Under the pieces are notes generated by a model, which did no database searches, had not been told where the DNA came from, and saw nothing but the letters and a program-made list of their open reading frames with translations. Below are positions 23,501-31,613 of a stretch of DNA of 39,359 bases, in pieces; the stretch's first letter is position 1; the number at the start of each line of letters is the position of its first letter. The stretch lies in contig JAEYNZ010000006.1 of NCBI GenBank assembly GCA_023412195.1, positions 1-39,359 of the forward strand. Direction: 5' to 3'. Source of the stretch: Bacteroidota bacterium. Lineage in GTDB: Bacteria; Bacteroidota; Bacteroidia; Bacteroidales; Prolixibacteraceae. The translations under genes were made by a program, and so were the position numbers.

Positions 23501-24220
23501 TTATGATCCTTGAAAATTATTTCCTCCGACAGCAAGTAACCGAAAAAATGGCCTGCGCCTTATCAGGTAATGTTTCACTCCTGCCTTCTGAAAAAGAACC
23601 TGCAGTTCTTCTTTTTTAAATCCCCTGAGTACTGAAACGGGACCATCATGCCGTGACAGAGAGCTTCCACCCAATACGGTAGTCATTGCGGCAGCAGCAT
23701 AATAAGCCATCGGGGTCCTTTGCAGATCATTGATCACAAAACCTGCAGCTGATTGGAGGTTTATCCTATTTAGCAGCCAAAGTAATTCCGTGTCATCCAA
23801 ATGATGACAAAAAAGCGAGCAAACGAGGATATCTATTGCCGGATTTTCATCCAGATAGGTCTTATAATCAGCCGTCACTGCTGAAATTTCAGGATACCCT
23901 GCTGATTTCTCCTGCAAATAACCTATGGCTGCGGGCTTAACATCAACCCCTGTCAATTTTACCTTGATACGGTGTTTAAATGCCCAGTCAGCTATGTACC
24001 TGAGCAGGTCGCCACTGCCGCAACCCAAATCAACAATATGATAAGGCTTTTCCCTGTTTGTCATCAGCATTTTGATTCCCTCCAGGCTCACATGATGCCC
24101 CCCGCTTCTTCTGTTCAGAAAATCAAGCTCACGGAGATTCCGCACCAGCAGCTGTGCCGGCACTTCAGGCGAATCGAGCAACTCACCCTGAAGAGACCGT
24201 TCCTTAAATCTACCGTTCAT
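23501..24220 (-). CDS. Class I SAM-dependent methyltransferase
   Basis: A 239-residue protein from MNGRFKERSLQGELLDSPEV. Motif I is HIVDLGCGSGDLLRYIADW, the acidic end of strand 2 is LTGVDVKPAAIGYL, and motif IV is IDILVCSLFCHHLDDTELLW. After SAM binding, the C-terminal half has the acceptor-side region (FVINDLQRTPMAYYAAAAM). The chosen start overlaps the end of the polyketide synthase gene by 11 bases, a sign of translational coupling; an in-frame ATG at 24259 would overlap more and is less likely. It probably O- or C-methylates the aromatic polyketide, as methyltransferases beside type III synthases do in other bacteria. The exact position is unknown. Confidence 0.85.
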   Translation of the reverse strand: MNGRFKERSLQGELLDSPEVPAQLLVRNLRELDFLNRRSGGHHVSLEGIKMLMTNREKPYHIVDLGCGSGDLLRYIADWAFKHRIKVKLTGVDVKPAAIGYLQEKSAGYPEISAVTADYKTYLDENPAIDILVCSLFCHHLDDTELLWLLNRINLQSAAGFVINDLQRTPMAYYAAAAMTTVLGGSSLSRHDGPVSVLRGFKKEELQVLFQKAGVKHYLIRRRPFFRLLAVGGNNFQGS

Positions 24221-25307
24221 AACAGTATAATATAGTATCAACACTGATACCAGGTCCAAAGCCTACTGCCAGTACCTGTTCTCCCGGAGCAGGCATCTGG
24301 TCCATGATCAGGTTGATAATAAACAATATGGTGGGCGACGACATGTTGCCATATTCCCTGAGTACCCTATATGAGTTTGCCATATCATCATCTGTAAGGC
24401 CAAGTTCCTTTTTGACATTGTCAAGAATTTTTCTTCCTCCGGGATGAACAGCCCATTTATCAATTGCTCCGGGAGAAATATCCAGTACTCTTTTGGTTTC
24501 AGAAACAAATTCCTTTATTTTTTCCCCAATGAATGCAGGAACAGACGCATTTAATACCATTTCAAAATTTAGCGGTTTAATATTCCACCCCATAAGTTCC
24601 TTACCATCTCCCAATACACCTGAATTAAAACCTTTTACTGAAAGCCCGCTTAATCCATTTGAAGATGCAAACTCTTCGGATACCATCAGCAGCGCTGCAG
24701 CCCCGTCACCAAAAATGGTATTTGATAGCAAATTATCATTGTCACTCTTTGGCTGAAAGTGAATGGTGCAAAGTTCTACGCACACCACCAAAACCCTGGC
24801 ATGTTTATCAGACCGTGTAAATGAATCGGCGATCTTCTGAGCCGGAAATGCTGCATTACAACCTAAAAAGTTTACTGATGTATGGAAGATATCAAAAGGC
24901 AGTTGCAGCTTTTCCATAATTTCAGTTTCAATACCTGGGGAATACATGCCGGTACATGTTACGGTAATGAGGTGGGTAATCCCAAAGGTTTGAATGGTAG
25001 AACCCAGTTTATTAAATAGATTTTTTATTGCTTTGATAGCGAGTGCAGCAGCTTGGTTTCTGTAAAGCAGCATCCTCTTTTCGATATCAGGGGTACCATT
25101 TCCAAAAAAGTTGCCATAGACAGGTTTTCCAAGGCCAAAATCAGGTACAACTGAATGCCTGGTACGGATTCCGCTGGAATGAAAAAGAATACGAAGCTTA
25201 CGTGAAGCGGTATCATTATTATAAGCAGCACACATAAACTCCAGGATATGATCCTGATCTGCTGCATGCACCGGGACTACCGTTCCTGTGGAAATTATCC
25301 TGCCCAT
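24210..25307 (-). CDS. Type III polyketide synthase (chalcone/stilbene synthase superfamily)
   Basis: A 365-residue thiolase-fold condensing enzyme. The catalytic triad is complete: Cys150 in NFLGCNAAFPA, His288 in WAVHPGGRKIL and Asn321 in EYGNMSSPTILF. The C-terminal GFGPGISVDTILY motif is the family GFGPG loop. Type III synthases extend acyl-CoA starters with malonyl-CoA without an acyl carrier protein and cyclise the chain to resorcinols, pyrones or phloroglucinols. Chain length and starter cannot be read from the sequence. KASIII/FabH is ruled out by the VHPGG and YGNMSS context and the GFGPG loop. The ATG is separated from the UbiA stop by one base, and the gene overlaps the methyltransferase gene. 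Confidence 0.92.
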   Translation of the reverse strand: MGRIISTGTVVPVHAADQDHILEFMCAAYNNDTASRKLRILFHSSGIRTRHSVVPDFGLGKPVYGNFFGNGTPDIEKRMLLYRNQAAALAIKAIKNLFNKLGSTIQTFGITHLITVTCTGMYSPGIETEIMEKLQLPFDIFHTSVNFLGCNAAFPAQKIADSFTRSDKHARVLVVCVELCTIHFQPKSDNDNLLSNTIFGDGAAALLMVSEEFASSNGLSGLSVKGFNSGVLGDGKELMGWNIKPLNFEMVLNASVPAFIGEKIKEFVSETKRVLDISPGAIDKWAVHPGGRKILDNVKKELGLTDDDMANSYRVLREYGNMSSPTILFIINLIMDQMPAPGEQVLAVGFGPGISVDTILYCYER

Positions 25308-25308
25308 A

Positions 25309-26214
25309 TTAAAAAATTACTATTCGATTGTTGATGATCAATATCAGAAAGAAAAGGTTCATACATACAGATGAAATCAGGTTAGCCCTCATGGTATTTT
25401 CGAAATTGGCAAATCTGGAGCTTTTTCTTACCTGACTAAACCATTTCGAAAAGAAAATGATGACGGGCAGTATCATCACAAAAAACAGCAGTGGTACCTC
25501 CGTCTGTCCCCTGCTTATAAAATAAAAAAGCAATAGAGCTGTCGCAGCAGCAAACAAGCTGGCTGAAAATATGAATGTTCCATGATAACCCAGAAGATAA
25601 CTGATGCTTGTGACCCCATCTTTTATGTCAGCTTCATGCTGATAAATCTGTGTAAGAGGATACATACTCCCTATAAAAAGGCTTGAAACTGCCATACAAA
25701 GAATATTCTGAACACTCAGCAAATCAGCCGGTGGATTAGAATTAACTGCTACAAATGACATGAAAAAGACAAAGGCTCCCTGAAAAATAAACACGGTGAG
25801 AAACCCTATAACAGGGTATTTTTTTAATCTGACACCACGATAGCTGTACAACCTTGACATGGTGACAAAAACCAGGATCATAAATGAAAACAAAGGAGAT
25901 ATCACCAGTGCAAGAAGAAGAGCTGCCATATCGAACAAAAGAGTAACCCAAAACAGGTTCTCCGATACCCTGGGCGGGTACTTCAATCCGCCAATACTTG
26001 ATTCATCACGATCCTGATAGCTGTTGTATCCATTGCTTGAAGGAAAAACCAGGAAGTGAAGGATAAAAAAAGCCAGAAGTGTATGAACCCAGTCAAGGTG
26101 GTCTGACTGGCTTACAGCAAATAAAAATACAGGCATGAGAAAAAATGAAAATGGAAACCTCAGGTGCCTTACCGTATTTCTGTCGAACAAATGTATATCA
26201 GGTGAAATATTCAT
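25309..26214 (-). CDS. UbiA-family prenyltransferase
   Basis: A 301-residue polytopic membrane protein with about eight to nine helices. The first Asp-rich motif is NGYNSYQDRDES (N61 to D70), the counterpart of NDxxDRD in UbiA/MenA enzymes that binds prenyl diphosphate through Mg2+. The second is IYQHEADIKDGVTS, the counterpart of the DxxxD loop in the middle of the protein. The family transfers prenyl groups to aromatic acceptors in the membrane. An in-frame ATG at 26268 would add 18 Cys-rich residues; 26214 (MNISPDIHLF) is preferred. The gene lies directly before the type III synthase with a 1-base gap, so a prenylated aromatic polyketide is the simplest joint reading. Both motifs depart somewhat from consensus, so the donor is uncertain. 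Confidence 0.85.
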   Translation of the reverse strand: MNISPDIHLFDRNTVRHLRFPFSFFLMPVFLFAVSQSDHLDWVHTLLAFFILHFLVFPSSNGYNSYQDRDESSIGGLKYPPRVSENLFWVTLLFDMAALLLALVISPLFSFMILVFVTMSRLYSYRGVRLKKYPVIGFLTVFIFQGAFVFFMSFVAVNSNPPADLLSVQNILCMAVSSLFIGSMYPLTQIYQHEADIKDGVTSISYLLGYHGTFIFSASLFAAATALLLFYFISRGQTEVPLLFFVMILPVIIFFSKWFSQVRKSSRFANFENTMRANLISSVCMNLFFLILIINNRIVIF

Positions 26215-26239
26215 TATATTAATTTGAAAAACACGGCAG

Positions 26240-26743
26240 TTACATGTTTTGTTTATGCACTGAGACATCAGCCATATCTTTTATGCTTATGTGTGGAGCA
26301 TTTTGATTTAATGAACCTTGTTTCAGATTCCGGTAACTCCAGCCGTTTAAAAATCCAAAAACAATGTGGGCTGGCAGCAACTGTAAAAAATAGTTCTTTT
26401 TATCAACCCGTGGAGGAGAAGGATGCAACACAAAAGTAAGGTGCCACCCTGCAATTCCTATCATCCCATTTATAAAACCCAATGCCAGGCTGGCAGAATT
26501 TCTCTGTGCAGATGGGTTCTTTTTCCAGAGCCACCTGTAGGCAAACGTAAAAAACAACCCTACTGCATAATGGATCAGATATCCTGTGGCATGATGTTTT
26601 TTCTTTTCCTTCTGGCGGTAAAAAACAAGCTGATTCAATATTGCCGGTTCAAGAAACTGTTTATTCAAAATTTTTGATACCAGGTAGCTGAACAGGGTCA
26701 TACCCCCGGTGGCCAGCAGGCTTGTTATGGCGATTTTTTTCAT
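26240..26743 (-). CDS. Small membrane protein, first gene of the type III PKS operon
   Basis: A 167-residue protein with about four hydrophobic segments (near residues 5-25, 55-72, 85-106 and 120-136). Between the first two is a very basic loop (FYRQKEKKKHH). No family is recognised with confidence. It is 25 bases upstream of the UbiA start and read in the same direction, so it heads the operon. The segment between it and the divergent gene at 26902 carries a small palindrome (26790-26805). The function is unknown. Confidence 0.65.
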   Translation of the reverse strand: MKKIAITSLLATGGMTLFSYLVSKILNKQFLEPAILNQLVFYRQKEKKKHHATGYLIHYAVGLFFTFAYRWLWKKNPSAQRNSASLALGFINGMIGIAGWHLTFVLHPSPPRVDKKNYFLQLLPAHIVFGFLNGWSYRNLKQGSLNQNAPHISIKDMADVSVHKQNM

Positions 26744-26789
26744 TTGAGGATATTTCCAACTATAACCTCAGGGCGAACAGGATTGTTTA

Positions 26790-26805
26790 TGTACTTCATC
26801 GTACA
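26790..26805. promoter_or_regulatory. Small palindrome in the type III PKS operon control region
   Basis: TGTAC-ttcatc-GTACA is a symmetric site 47 bases upstream of the first gene of the operon. A second short palindrome, AACATGTT, lies at about 26818-26825. Both lie in the 158-base divergent spacer and are candidate regulator sites. No convincing TAnnTTTG promoter was found for the operon. Confidence 0.3.
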
Positions 26806-26901
26806 TTCATCATTTAAAACATGTTAAAATCATCCTATATTATGCCATTATCTGTCCTTTAAAAAATCTTTTACATATTTTTGAATCCCAGTTATTAAAG
26901 G

Positions 26902-27657
26902 ATGAGACTTATTATTATCAAAGGAATGATCATTTTAATGTTTGCCGGCTTAAAAAGTTTTGCGCAGACCGATCCTTCATTGATTGATCCCATCCTCATC
27001 AATCTGAAGGGCAGAATCATCAATTCGGCTGACAGCACTGCCGTACCCTATGCCACCATCATCAACAACAGGAACCGCAGCGGAACCACCACCAACAACG
27101 ACGGATATTTCACAATGGACGTGCTTAACATTGACAGTCTTATTGTTACTTCAGTTGGATACCAAAAGAAAGTAATTTATTTCCCGCACAACTATATGGG
27201 TTATGAAACACTGACGTTTACTTTAAACCCGGTAAGCTATGCAGTAAGAGAAGTGGATGTAACAGGTGAAAAACCCAAGGTGGCAGGTGATCTGGGTACG
27301 GGAAAGCCTGTTGACATTCCCATGGAACTGCGGGGTGATGCTTTCAATGAAAGGCCTCCTATTCTGGCTGCACTGTTAAATCCCATTTCTTACTGGAACT
27401 ACTATCTCAGTGGCAGGGAACGCGAAAAACGGAATGTGCGTGAAGCAATGGCCCTTCAAAAAAACTGGGAAATGCATTCCCAGAATTACAATAAGGAGAT
27501 GGTAATGAAACTCACCGGACTGCGTGAAGCTGAAGCCGACACTTTCATGGTGTGGTTTAATGCTCAGAATATATTGCCCTACACCTCATCTGAGTACGAG
27601 GTGCGGGCATCCATCAAATATTATTTTGAACTTTACAGGCAGGAAAAAAACAACTGA
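26902..27657 (+). CDS. Secreted protein with a carboxypeptidase-like regulatory domain
   Basis: A 251-residue protein with a signal peptide (MRLIIIKGMIILMFAGLKSFAQ, cut after about 22). Residues 33-110 form the carboxypeptidase D regulatory-like beta sandwich: LKGRIINSADSTAVPYATII, then TTTNNDGYFTMDV and IVTSVGYQKKVIYFP, the standard opening in Bacteroidota envelope proteins. The remaining 140 residues are helical and charged, with no recognised domain and no TonB-receptor barrel. It is probably periplasmic or attached to the outer membrane. A TATTTTTG -7-like sequence lies at 26876-26883. It is divergent from the polyketide operon and need not be related to it. Confidence 0.75.
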   Translation: MRLIIIKGMIILMFAGLKSFAQTDPSLIDPILINLKGRIINSADSTAVPYATIINNRNRSGTTTNNDGYFTMDVLNIDSLIVTSVGYQKKVIYFPHNYMGYETLTFTLNPVSYAVREVDVTGEKPKVAGDLGTGKPVDIPMELRGDAFNERPPILAALLNPISYWNYYLSGREREKRNVREAMALQKNWEMHSQNYNKEMVMKLTGLREAEADTFMVWFNAQNILPYTSSEYEVRASIKYYFELYRQEKNN

Positions 27658-28266
27658 TCAGGCTTTAATTGCCCTGACTTTCAAATTACGCCATTTGACC
27701 TTTATACCTCCCCCATCATGAATCTGAAGGGCTATAGCTCCTTTTCCCTGGGCAATTTTCTCATCTTCTATATCAACCATCTGGTGCCCGTTAAGCCAGG
27801 TGGTAACATGTCCTCCTGCAACGCGGATTTTCATCTTGTTCCATTCACCCATTTTCAGAATGTTCTCCTTTTCGTCCGGAATACGTACAAGCCAGCCACG
27901 CCCATATGATTCGTAGATTCCGCCTGTATCATGATCCGGCGGAGCTACTTCAACCTGCCATCCGCTTACTTTGGTCCCCTCAAAAGTGGAACGGAAAAAC
28001 ACACCGCTGTTACCATCTGCTTCCTGCAGAAATTCAAGTTCCAGCTCAAAATCTTCATAGTTCTTCTTTGTCGACAGGTAACCATATTCCTTGTCAGGTC
28101 CGCTTTCACATACCAGCAGTCCATCTTCCACATACCATTTTTCAGTACCATGGATATTCCATCCCTTCAGATTCTTCCCATTGAAGAGCGGTTTCCATTT
28201 CTCTGCACCGGAAGTATAACCTGTACCCAATGCAGCAACCAGCAGTAAACAAATAATTTTTTTCAT
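27658..28266 (-). CDS. DUF1080 (3-keto-disaccharide hydrolase domain) protein
   Basis: A 202-residue protein. It has a signal peptide (MKKIICLLLVAALGTGYTSG) and then one DUF1080 domain: WKPLFNGKNLKGWNIHGTEK, WYVEDGLLVCESG, DGNSGVFFRSTFEG, GGIYESYGRG, WNKMKIRVAGGHVTTWLNGH and GAIALQIHDGGGIKVKWRNL. This is a jelly-roll fold related to concanavalin-type glucanases, found in secreted glycan-acting proteins; some members hydrolyse 3-keto-glycosides. It is probably periplasmic or exported. Its stop directly follows that of the convergent gene at 27657. The coiled-coil lipoprotein gene lies 22 bases upstream on the same strand, but a functional link is not obvious. Confidence 0.87.
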   Translation of the reverse strand: MKKIICLLLVAALGTGYTSGAEKWKPLFNGKNLKGWNIHGTEKWYVEDGLLVCESGPDKEYGYLSTKKNYEDFELELEFLQEADGNSGVFFRSTFEGTKVSGWQVEVAPPDHDTGGIYESYGRGWLVRIPDEKENILKMGEWNKMKIRVAGGHVTTWLNGHQMVDIEDEKIAQGKGAIALQIHDGGGIKVKWRNLKVRAIKA

Positions 28267-28288
28267 TATCGTAATTTCAGATTAAAAG

Positions 28289-28951
28289 TTAGTTTCCACT
28301 TCCTACCTGCTTTTTCAGCAGGCTTACATTATTTTGAAGGCGTGATATGGTTTCATCCTTCTGAACCATCTGTTCCTTTAGTACATCGGTATCTGCCCGG
28401 AGCTTTTGTATCTGAAGCTGCAAATCGCCGCTATGCTTCAAAATCCTTTCCTTTTCTGCCGCCACCGACTCCAGCTGGTCACTCAGTGAACCAATCCTGA
28501 TATTACGGTCGCTGAGCTGGGATGACTGAAGGGCTATTTCCTGTTCCAGATTTTTTATCCGGCTTTCCAGCGAACTGATTGACTTATTTTTTTCCTCCAG
28601 GCTTTCAGCAAGCCTGTCTTTTTCGAAACTGTAGGTGAATGTACTGGATTGCAATGATTGTTTCTGACTGCTAAGTTGTTCGTTTAGAGTGGCAATCTCA
28701 CTGTTCAGGTTATCGATATACTGATCTTTTTCGGCATTACTTGCCAAAAGTTCATTTTTCATAGCCTCAAAGTCAGCTATCATTACTTTAATCCGTTCTG
28801 CTCTTGCATCATTTTCCAATGAAAGTTCCCTTGCCTGCTGCTCGGCCTTCATCCTCCCGTCCTGCATCTCGAGGTACTTCTTCTTTGAAACACATGAAGT
28901 AAAAACAAGGGAAATTATGATTGTTATGATCAGGAAAAACCTTTGTATCAT
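28289..28951 (-). CDS. Coiled-coil lipoprotein
   Basis: A 220-residue protein with a lipoprotein signal (MIQRFFLIITIIISLVFTSC), giving a lipidated Cys at about residue 20, followed by VSKKKYLEMQDGR. From about residue 35 to the end it is a near-continuous heptad coiled coil rich in E, K, L, S and Q. The start VSKKKYLEM resembles the lead-in of Bacteroidota OmpA-linked lipoproteins, but there is no C-terminal OmpA peptidoglycan-binding domain. It is probably an outer-membrane-anchored periplasmic spacer. It has a good promoter at 28974-29005. Confidence 0.75.
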   Translation of the reverse strand: MIQRFFLIITIIISLVFTSCVSKKKYLEMQDGRMKAEQQARELSLENDARAERIKVMIADFEAMKNELLASNAEKDQYIDNLNSEIATLNEQLSSQKQSLQSSTFTYSFEKDRLAESLEEKNKSISSLESRIKNLEQEIALQSSQLSDRNIRIGSLSDQLESVAAEKERILKHSGDLQLQIQKLRADTDVLKEQMVQKDETISRLQNNVSLLKKQVGSGN

Positions 28952-28973
28952 GTTTGATTTCTTTATGATTTTA

Positions 28974-29005
28974 GCAAATATAACAAATAATAAAACGGTA
29001 TTAAA
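28974..29005 (-). promoter_or_regulatory. Putative promoter of the coiled-coil lipoprotein gene
   Basis: On the minus strand TATATTTGC (28982-28974) fully matches TAnnTTTGY, and TTTA (29005-29002) lies exactly 19 bases upstream, a 3-of-4 match to TTTG. The ATG at 28951 follows 22 bases after the -7 element. Confidence 0.65.
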
Positions 29006-29131
29006 ACGTTATATTACCAGCAGATCGTATCAAATGCTTATTTTTATATAATTTTTCACACATAAAGCAGTAGTATGCTGCACTTGAAAAAATCAGGATA
29101 TTACTGTTAAATACTGGTAAAACAATAAGAA

Positions 29132-30244
29132 ATGAAAAAACTGTTAATGCTGTTGCTTCCACTTTTCATAATTTCTGGAGCATTTTCACAGGTTGAAACC
29201 CGGGTTGCAAAAATTATCAAAGGGCAGGTAATAGACATGGCCACCATGGAACCTGTTGCTTATACCAATATTGGGATAGAAGATACCTTTCATGGCACTG
29301 CAAGTGATGAAAATGGCAACTTTCAGTTAAAGGTTCCTGAAGAGATGGTTTCGAAGCAGATTTTTTTCTCTTCGGTAGGGTATACCAGCCTGAAACTGCC
29401 GGTGAGATCGTTGTTTGAAAAGGAATTCAACATTATAAAACTTGAGTCACAAACTTATGGAATTGAAAAAATAGATGTTGCAGCCCGGTCAAAATTCCTA
29501 AGCCGTATACTGCAACTGGCATCAGAAAACATATCCTACAACTTTATCAGCGGTCCGTTAAATTTTGAATGCCAGCTGAAAAGAGAAATTATAACCAATG
29601 ATACCATCAGAAATACCAGCACCACTGAAGTCCTGATTTATGACCAGACAGGATATCGCTCTCCTTCCATCAGAGATGAGTATGTAATGCGCAAGTATAT
29701 CATGAGAAATTCTCAGCCTGAATACAGTTTTGCCATGGGCATGACCAATTTTGATGAACTTCTGGGACTTGACTGGGCAAGATCAGCCAGTTCAATATTG
29801 AATCCGGCTATCAGTGATCAATTTGAATTAAATCTCGAAGCAGAAACGGAGATAGATGGCAATCCTGCCTGGGTTATATCATTCAAACAAGCAAGTCCAA
29901 CATTATCTGGTTCCCGCGATTTCCATGCAACCTCATTTGAGGGGAAAATCATCATTATGAAAGATGATTATTCTGTAAAAAAAATAGAAGGTTCGGCAAA
30001 ATCAGATAAACACAACAGGCAGGGAAAATTTCTTGCAGTAGGATCAGGTAATTCAGATCATTACCAGGATGTTTCCTATACTTTTGAGATCGTATATGAA
30101 AACCTAAAACCTGCTGGAATCACACTGAACAAAAAGTACATCTATGCAAAAAAAGAAATTGAAGAAAACTCACAATTGATTTTCTCTGATATAAATGTAG
30201 AAAATGTAAAACAGATTTTCAGCCGTGATTATTTCAGTGACTGA
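29132..30244 (+). CDS. Secreted protein with a carboxypeptidase-like regulatory domain (long form)
   Basis: A 370-residue protein with signal peptide MKKLLMLLLPLFIISGAFSQ. Residues 29-105 are a carboxypeptidase-regulatory-like sandwich (IIKGQVIDMATMEPVAYTNI, GTASDENGNFQLKVPEE, FFSSVGYTSLKLPV). The rest (about 115-370) has beta-rich stretches such as AETEIDGNPAWVISFKQA and FEGKIIIMKDDYSVKKIEGS, the sort of C-terminal region seen in Bacteroidota envelope proteins of unknown role. It lacks a TonB-dependent barrel. It shares only the N-terminal domain type with the 26902 gene. The stop TGA (30242-30244) directly abuts the stop of the convergent efflux-adaptor gene, leaving no room for a separate terminator. 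Confidence 0.78.
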   Translation: MKKLLMLLLPLFIISGAFSQVETRVAKIIKGQVIDMATMEPVAYTNIGIEDTFHGTASDENGNFQLKVPEEMVSKQIFFSSVGYTSLKLPVRSLFEKEFNIIKLESQTYGIEKIDVAARSKFLSRILQLASENISYNFISGPLNFECQLKREIITNDTIRNTSTTEVLIYDQTGYRSPSIRDEYVMRKYIMRNSQPEYSFAMGMTNFDELLGLDWARSASSILNPAISDQFELNLEAETEIDGNPAWVISFKQASPTLSGSRDFHATSFEGKIIIMKDDYSVKKIEGSAKSDKHNRQGKFLAVGSGNSDHYQDVSYTFEIVYENLKPAGITLNKKYIYAKKEIEENSQLIFSDINVENVKQIFSRDYFSD

Positions 30245-31540
30245 TTATTTAGTGGTATTAAAAAGTTCTTCTTCTGAAACCACCTTTACCAGCATACTGT
30301 CTTTTAACAATTTGCTGATGGCATTATAGGGCGAAACAATAATTTCATCCCCGTCAGCAAGTCCGCCGGCTATCTCTATACTGATGTTATCCTGTATACC
30401 TGTCTCAATTTTTCTCTGGCGTGCCCTGCCATTCTCCAAAACAAAAACAACCTCACTTCTTTCATCCGATGCAGCAGGAGCAGTACTCAGACTGGCAATC
30501 TGAACTTCTGCAGGTTTTTCATTTAATACCCGGGTGGTAACTGCTGCTATGGGAACAGAAATTACATTTTCCCTGGTATTCGTAATGATGTCGATGGTTG
30601 CAGACATACCCGGACGAAATGGATAAAACCTCCGCCTTACAGAATCAACAAGGTCGGAATAGGTTTCCGGAAGCAGGAAAACCTTCACATCAAAGTTGGT
30701 TACCTGGTCGGCGGTAGTGCCTGCCACTTTAGCTGAATTGGCAATCTCTGTAACAACGCCCTTGAATTTACGGTTCAGGTAAGCATCTACTTCAATAAGG
30801 GCAGTATCATTCAATGAAACCTTGACGATATCATTTTCATTGACTTGTGCCAGCACTTCCATCCTGTTTAAATCAGCAACAACCATCATTTCAGTTCCTG
30901 CATACATATTTGTACCTACCACCCTTTCGCCTTTTTCAACATTCAATGCCGATATGGTACCTGAAACTGGTGCATAAATTCTGGTTTTCGTAAGCTGTTC
31001 ACGTGCTTCCTCCACTGTTGCTTCTGCACTTTTAACGGCGAACTCAGCAGCCTGTACCTCAGCCTGTGCCACTTTCCATGCTGCTTCTGCAGTTTCAAAA
31101 TCAGATATAGGTATGGCACCTGAATCAAAAAGTTGTTTAGCCCGCTTAAATGCCAGTTCCCGTTCAATCTTCTGTGCCTGTGTCTGTGCCTGCCTGGCCT
31201 TCGATGAATTCAATGCTGCCTCTGCCCGGTTTAATGCCGAAATATACATATCAGGCTTTATTACACAAAGAGGCTGACCGGCCTTTACCTGCTCACCCTC
31301 AACCACATAAAGCTCAATGATTTCACCAGAAACATCTGGGCTTATTTTTACTTCTGTTTTAGGCTGTATTTTGCCATTGGCATTGATGAATTCTGTTATG
31401 GTACGGCTTTCAGCCTTCTGAACAGCAACACTGATGGCATATTCCTGCCCTATCCAACCAGCTTTTTTACCAAGTACGAGAAACACGATGAGAAGTATCA
31501 ATACTCCTATAGCTACAGGTATCCAGATTTTTCTTTTCAT
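30245..31540 (-). CDS. Efflux periplasmic adaptor subunit (HlyD/MFP family)
   Basis: A 431-residue membrane-fusion protein. The N-terminal helix (WIPVAIGVLILLIVFLVLG) anchors it in the inner membrane. The first lipoyl half (SPDVSGEIIELYVVEGEQVK) is followed by a long alpha-helical hairpin (about residues 105-185, Ala/Glu/Gln-rich). The second lipoyl half is TRIYAPVSGTISALNVEKGE, then come the beta-barrel and membrane-proximal domains (FRPGMSATIDIITNTRENVI). It would link an inner-membrane pump to an outer-membrane channel. No permease, ABC subunit or TolC homologue is adjacent: the 3' neighbour is convergent and the 5' neighbour is aspartate kinase. The partner must be elsewhere or lost. Confidence 0.88.
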   Translation of the reverse strand: MKRKIWIPVAIGVLILLIVFLVLGKKAGWIGQEYAISVAVQKAESRTITEFINANGKIQPKTEVKISPDVSGEIIELYVVEGEQVKAGQPLCVIKPDMYISALNRAEAALNSSKARQAQTQAQKIERELAFKRAKQLFDSGAIPISDFETAEAAWKVAQAEVQAAEFAVKSAEATVEEAREQLTKTRIYAPVSGTISALNVEKGERVVGTNMYAGTEMMVVADLNRMEVLAQVNENDIVKVSLNDTALIEVDAYLNRKFKGVVTEIANSAKVAGTTADQVTNFDVKVFLLPETYSDLVDSVRRRFYPFRPGMSATIDIITNTRENVISVPIAAVTTRVLNEKPAEVQIASLSTAPAASDERSEVVFVLENGRARQRKIETGIQDNISIEIAGGLADGDEIIVSPYNAISKLLKDSMLVKVVSEEELFNTTK

Positions 31541-31613
31541 TCTAACATTTTTACCATATTGGTAACTGATATAATTTATTCATTACAACCTGCCGGCCAG
31601 ATAACGAAAAAGT

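Noticed and set aside
24210..25307. Beta-ketoacyl-ACP synthase III (FabH)
   Set aside because: The Cys-His-Asn context (GCNAAFP, VHPGGRK, YGNMSSP) and the C-terminal GFGPG loop are those of type III polyketide synthases.
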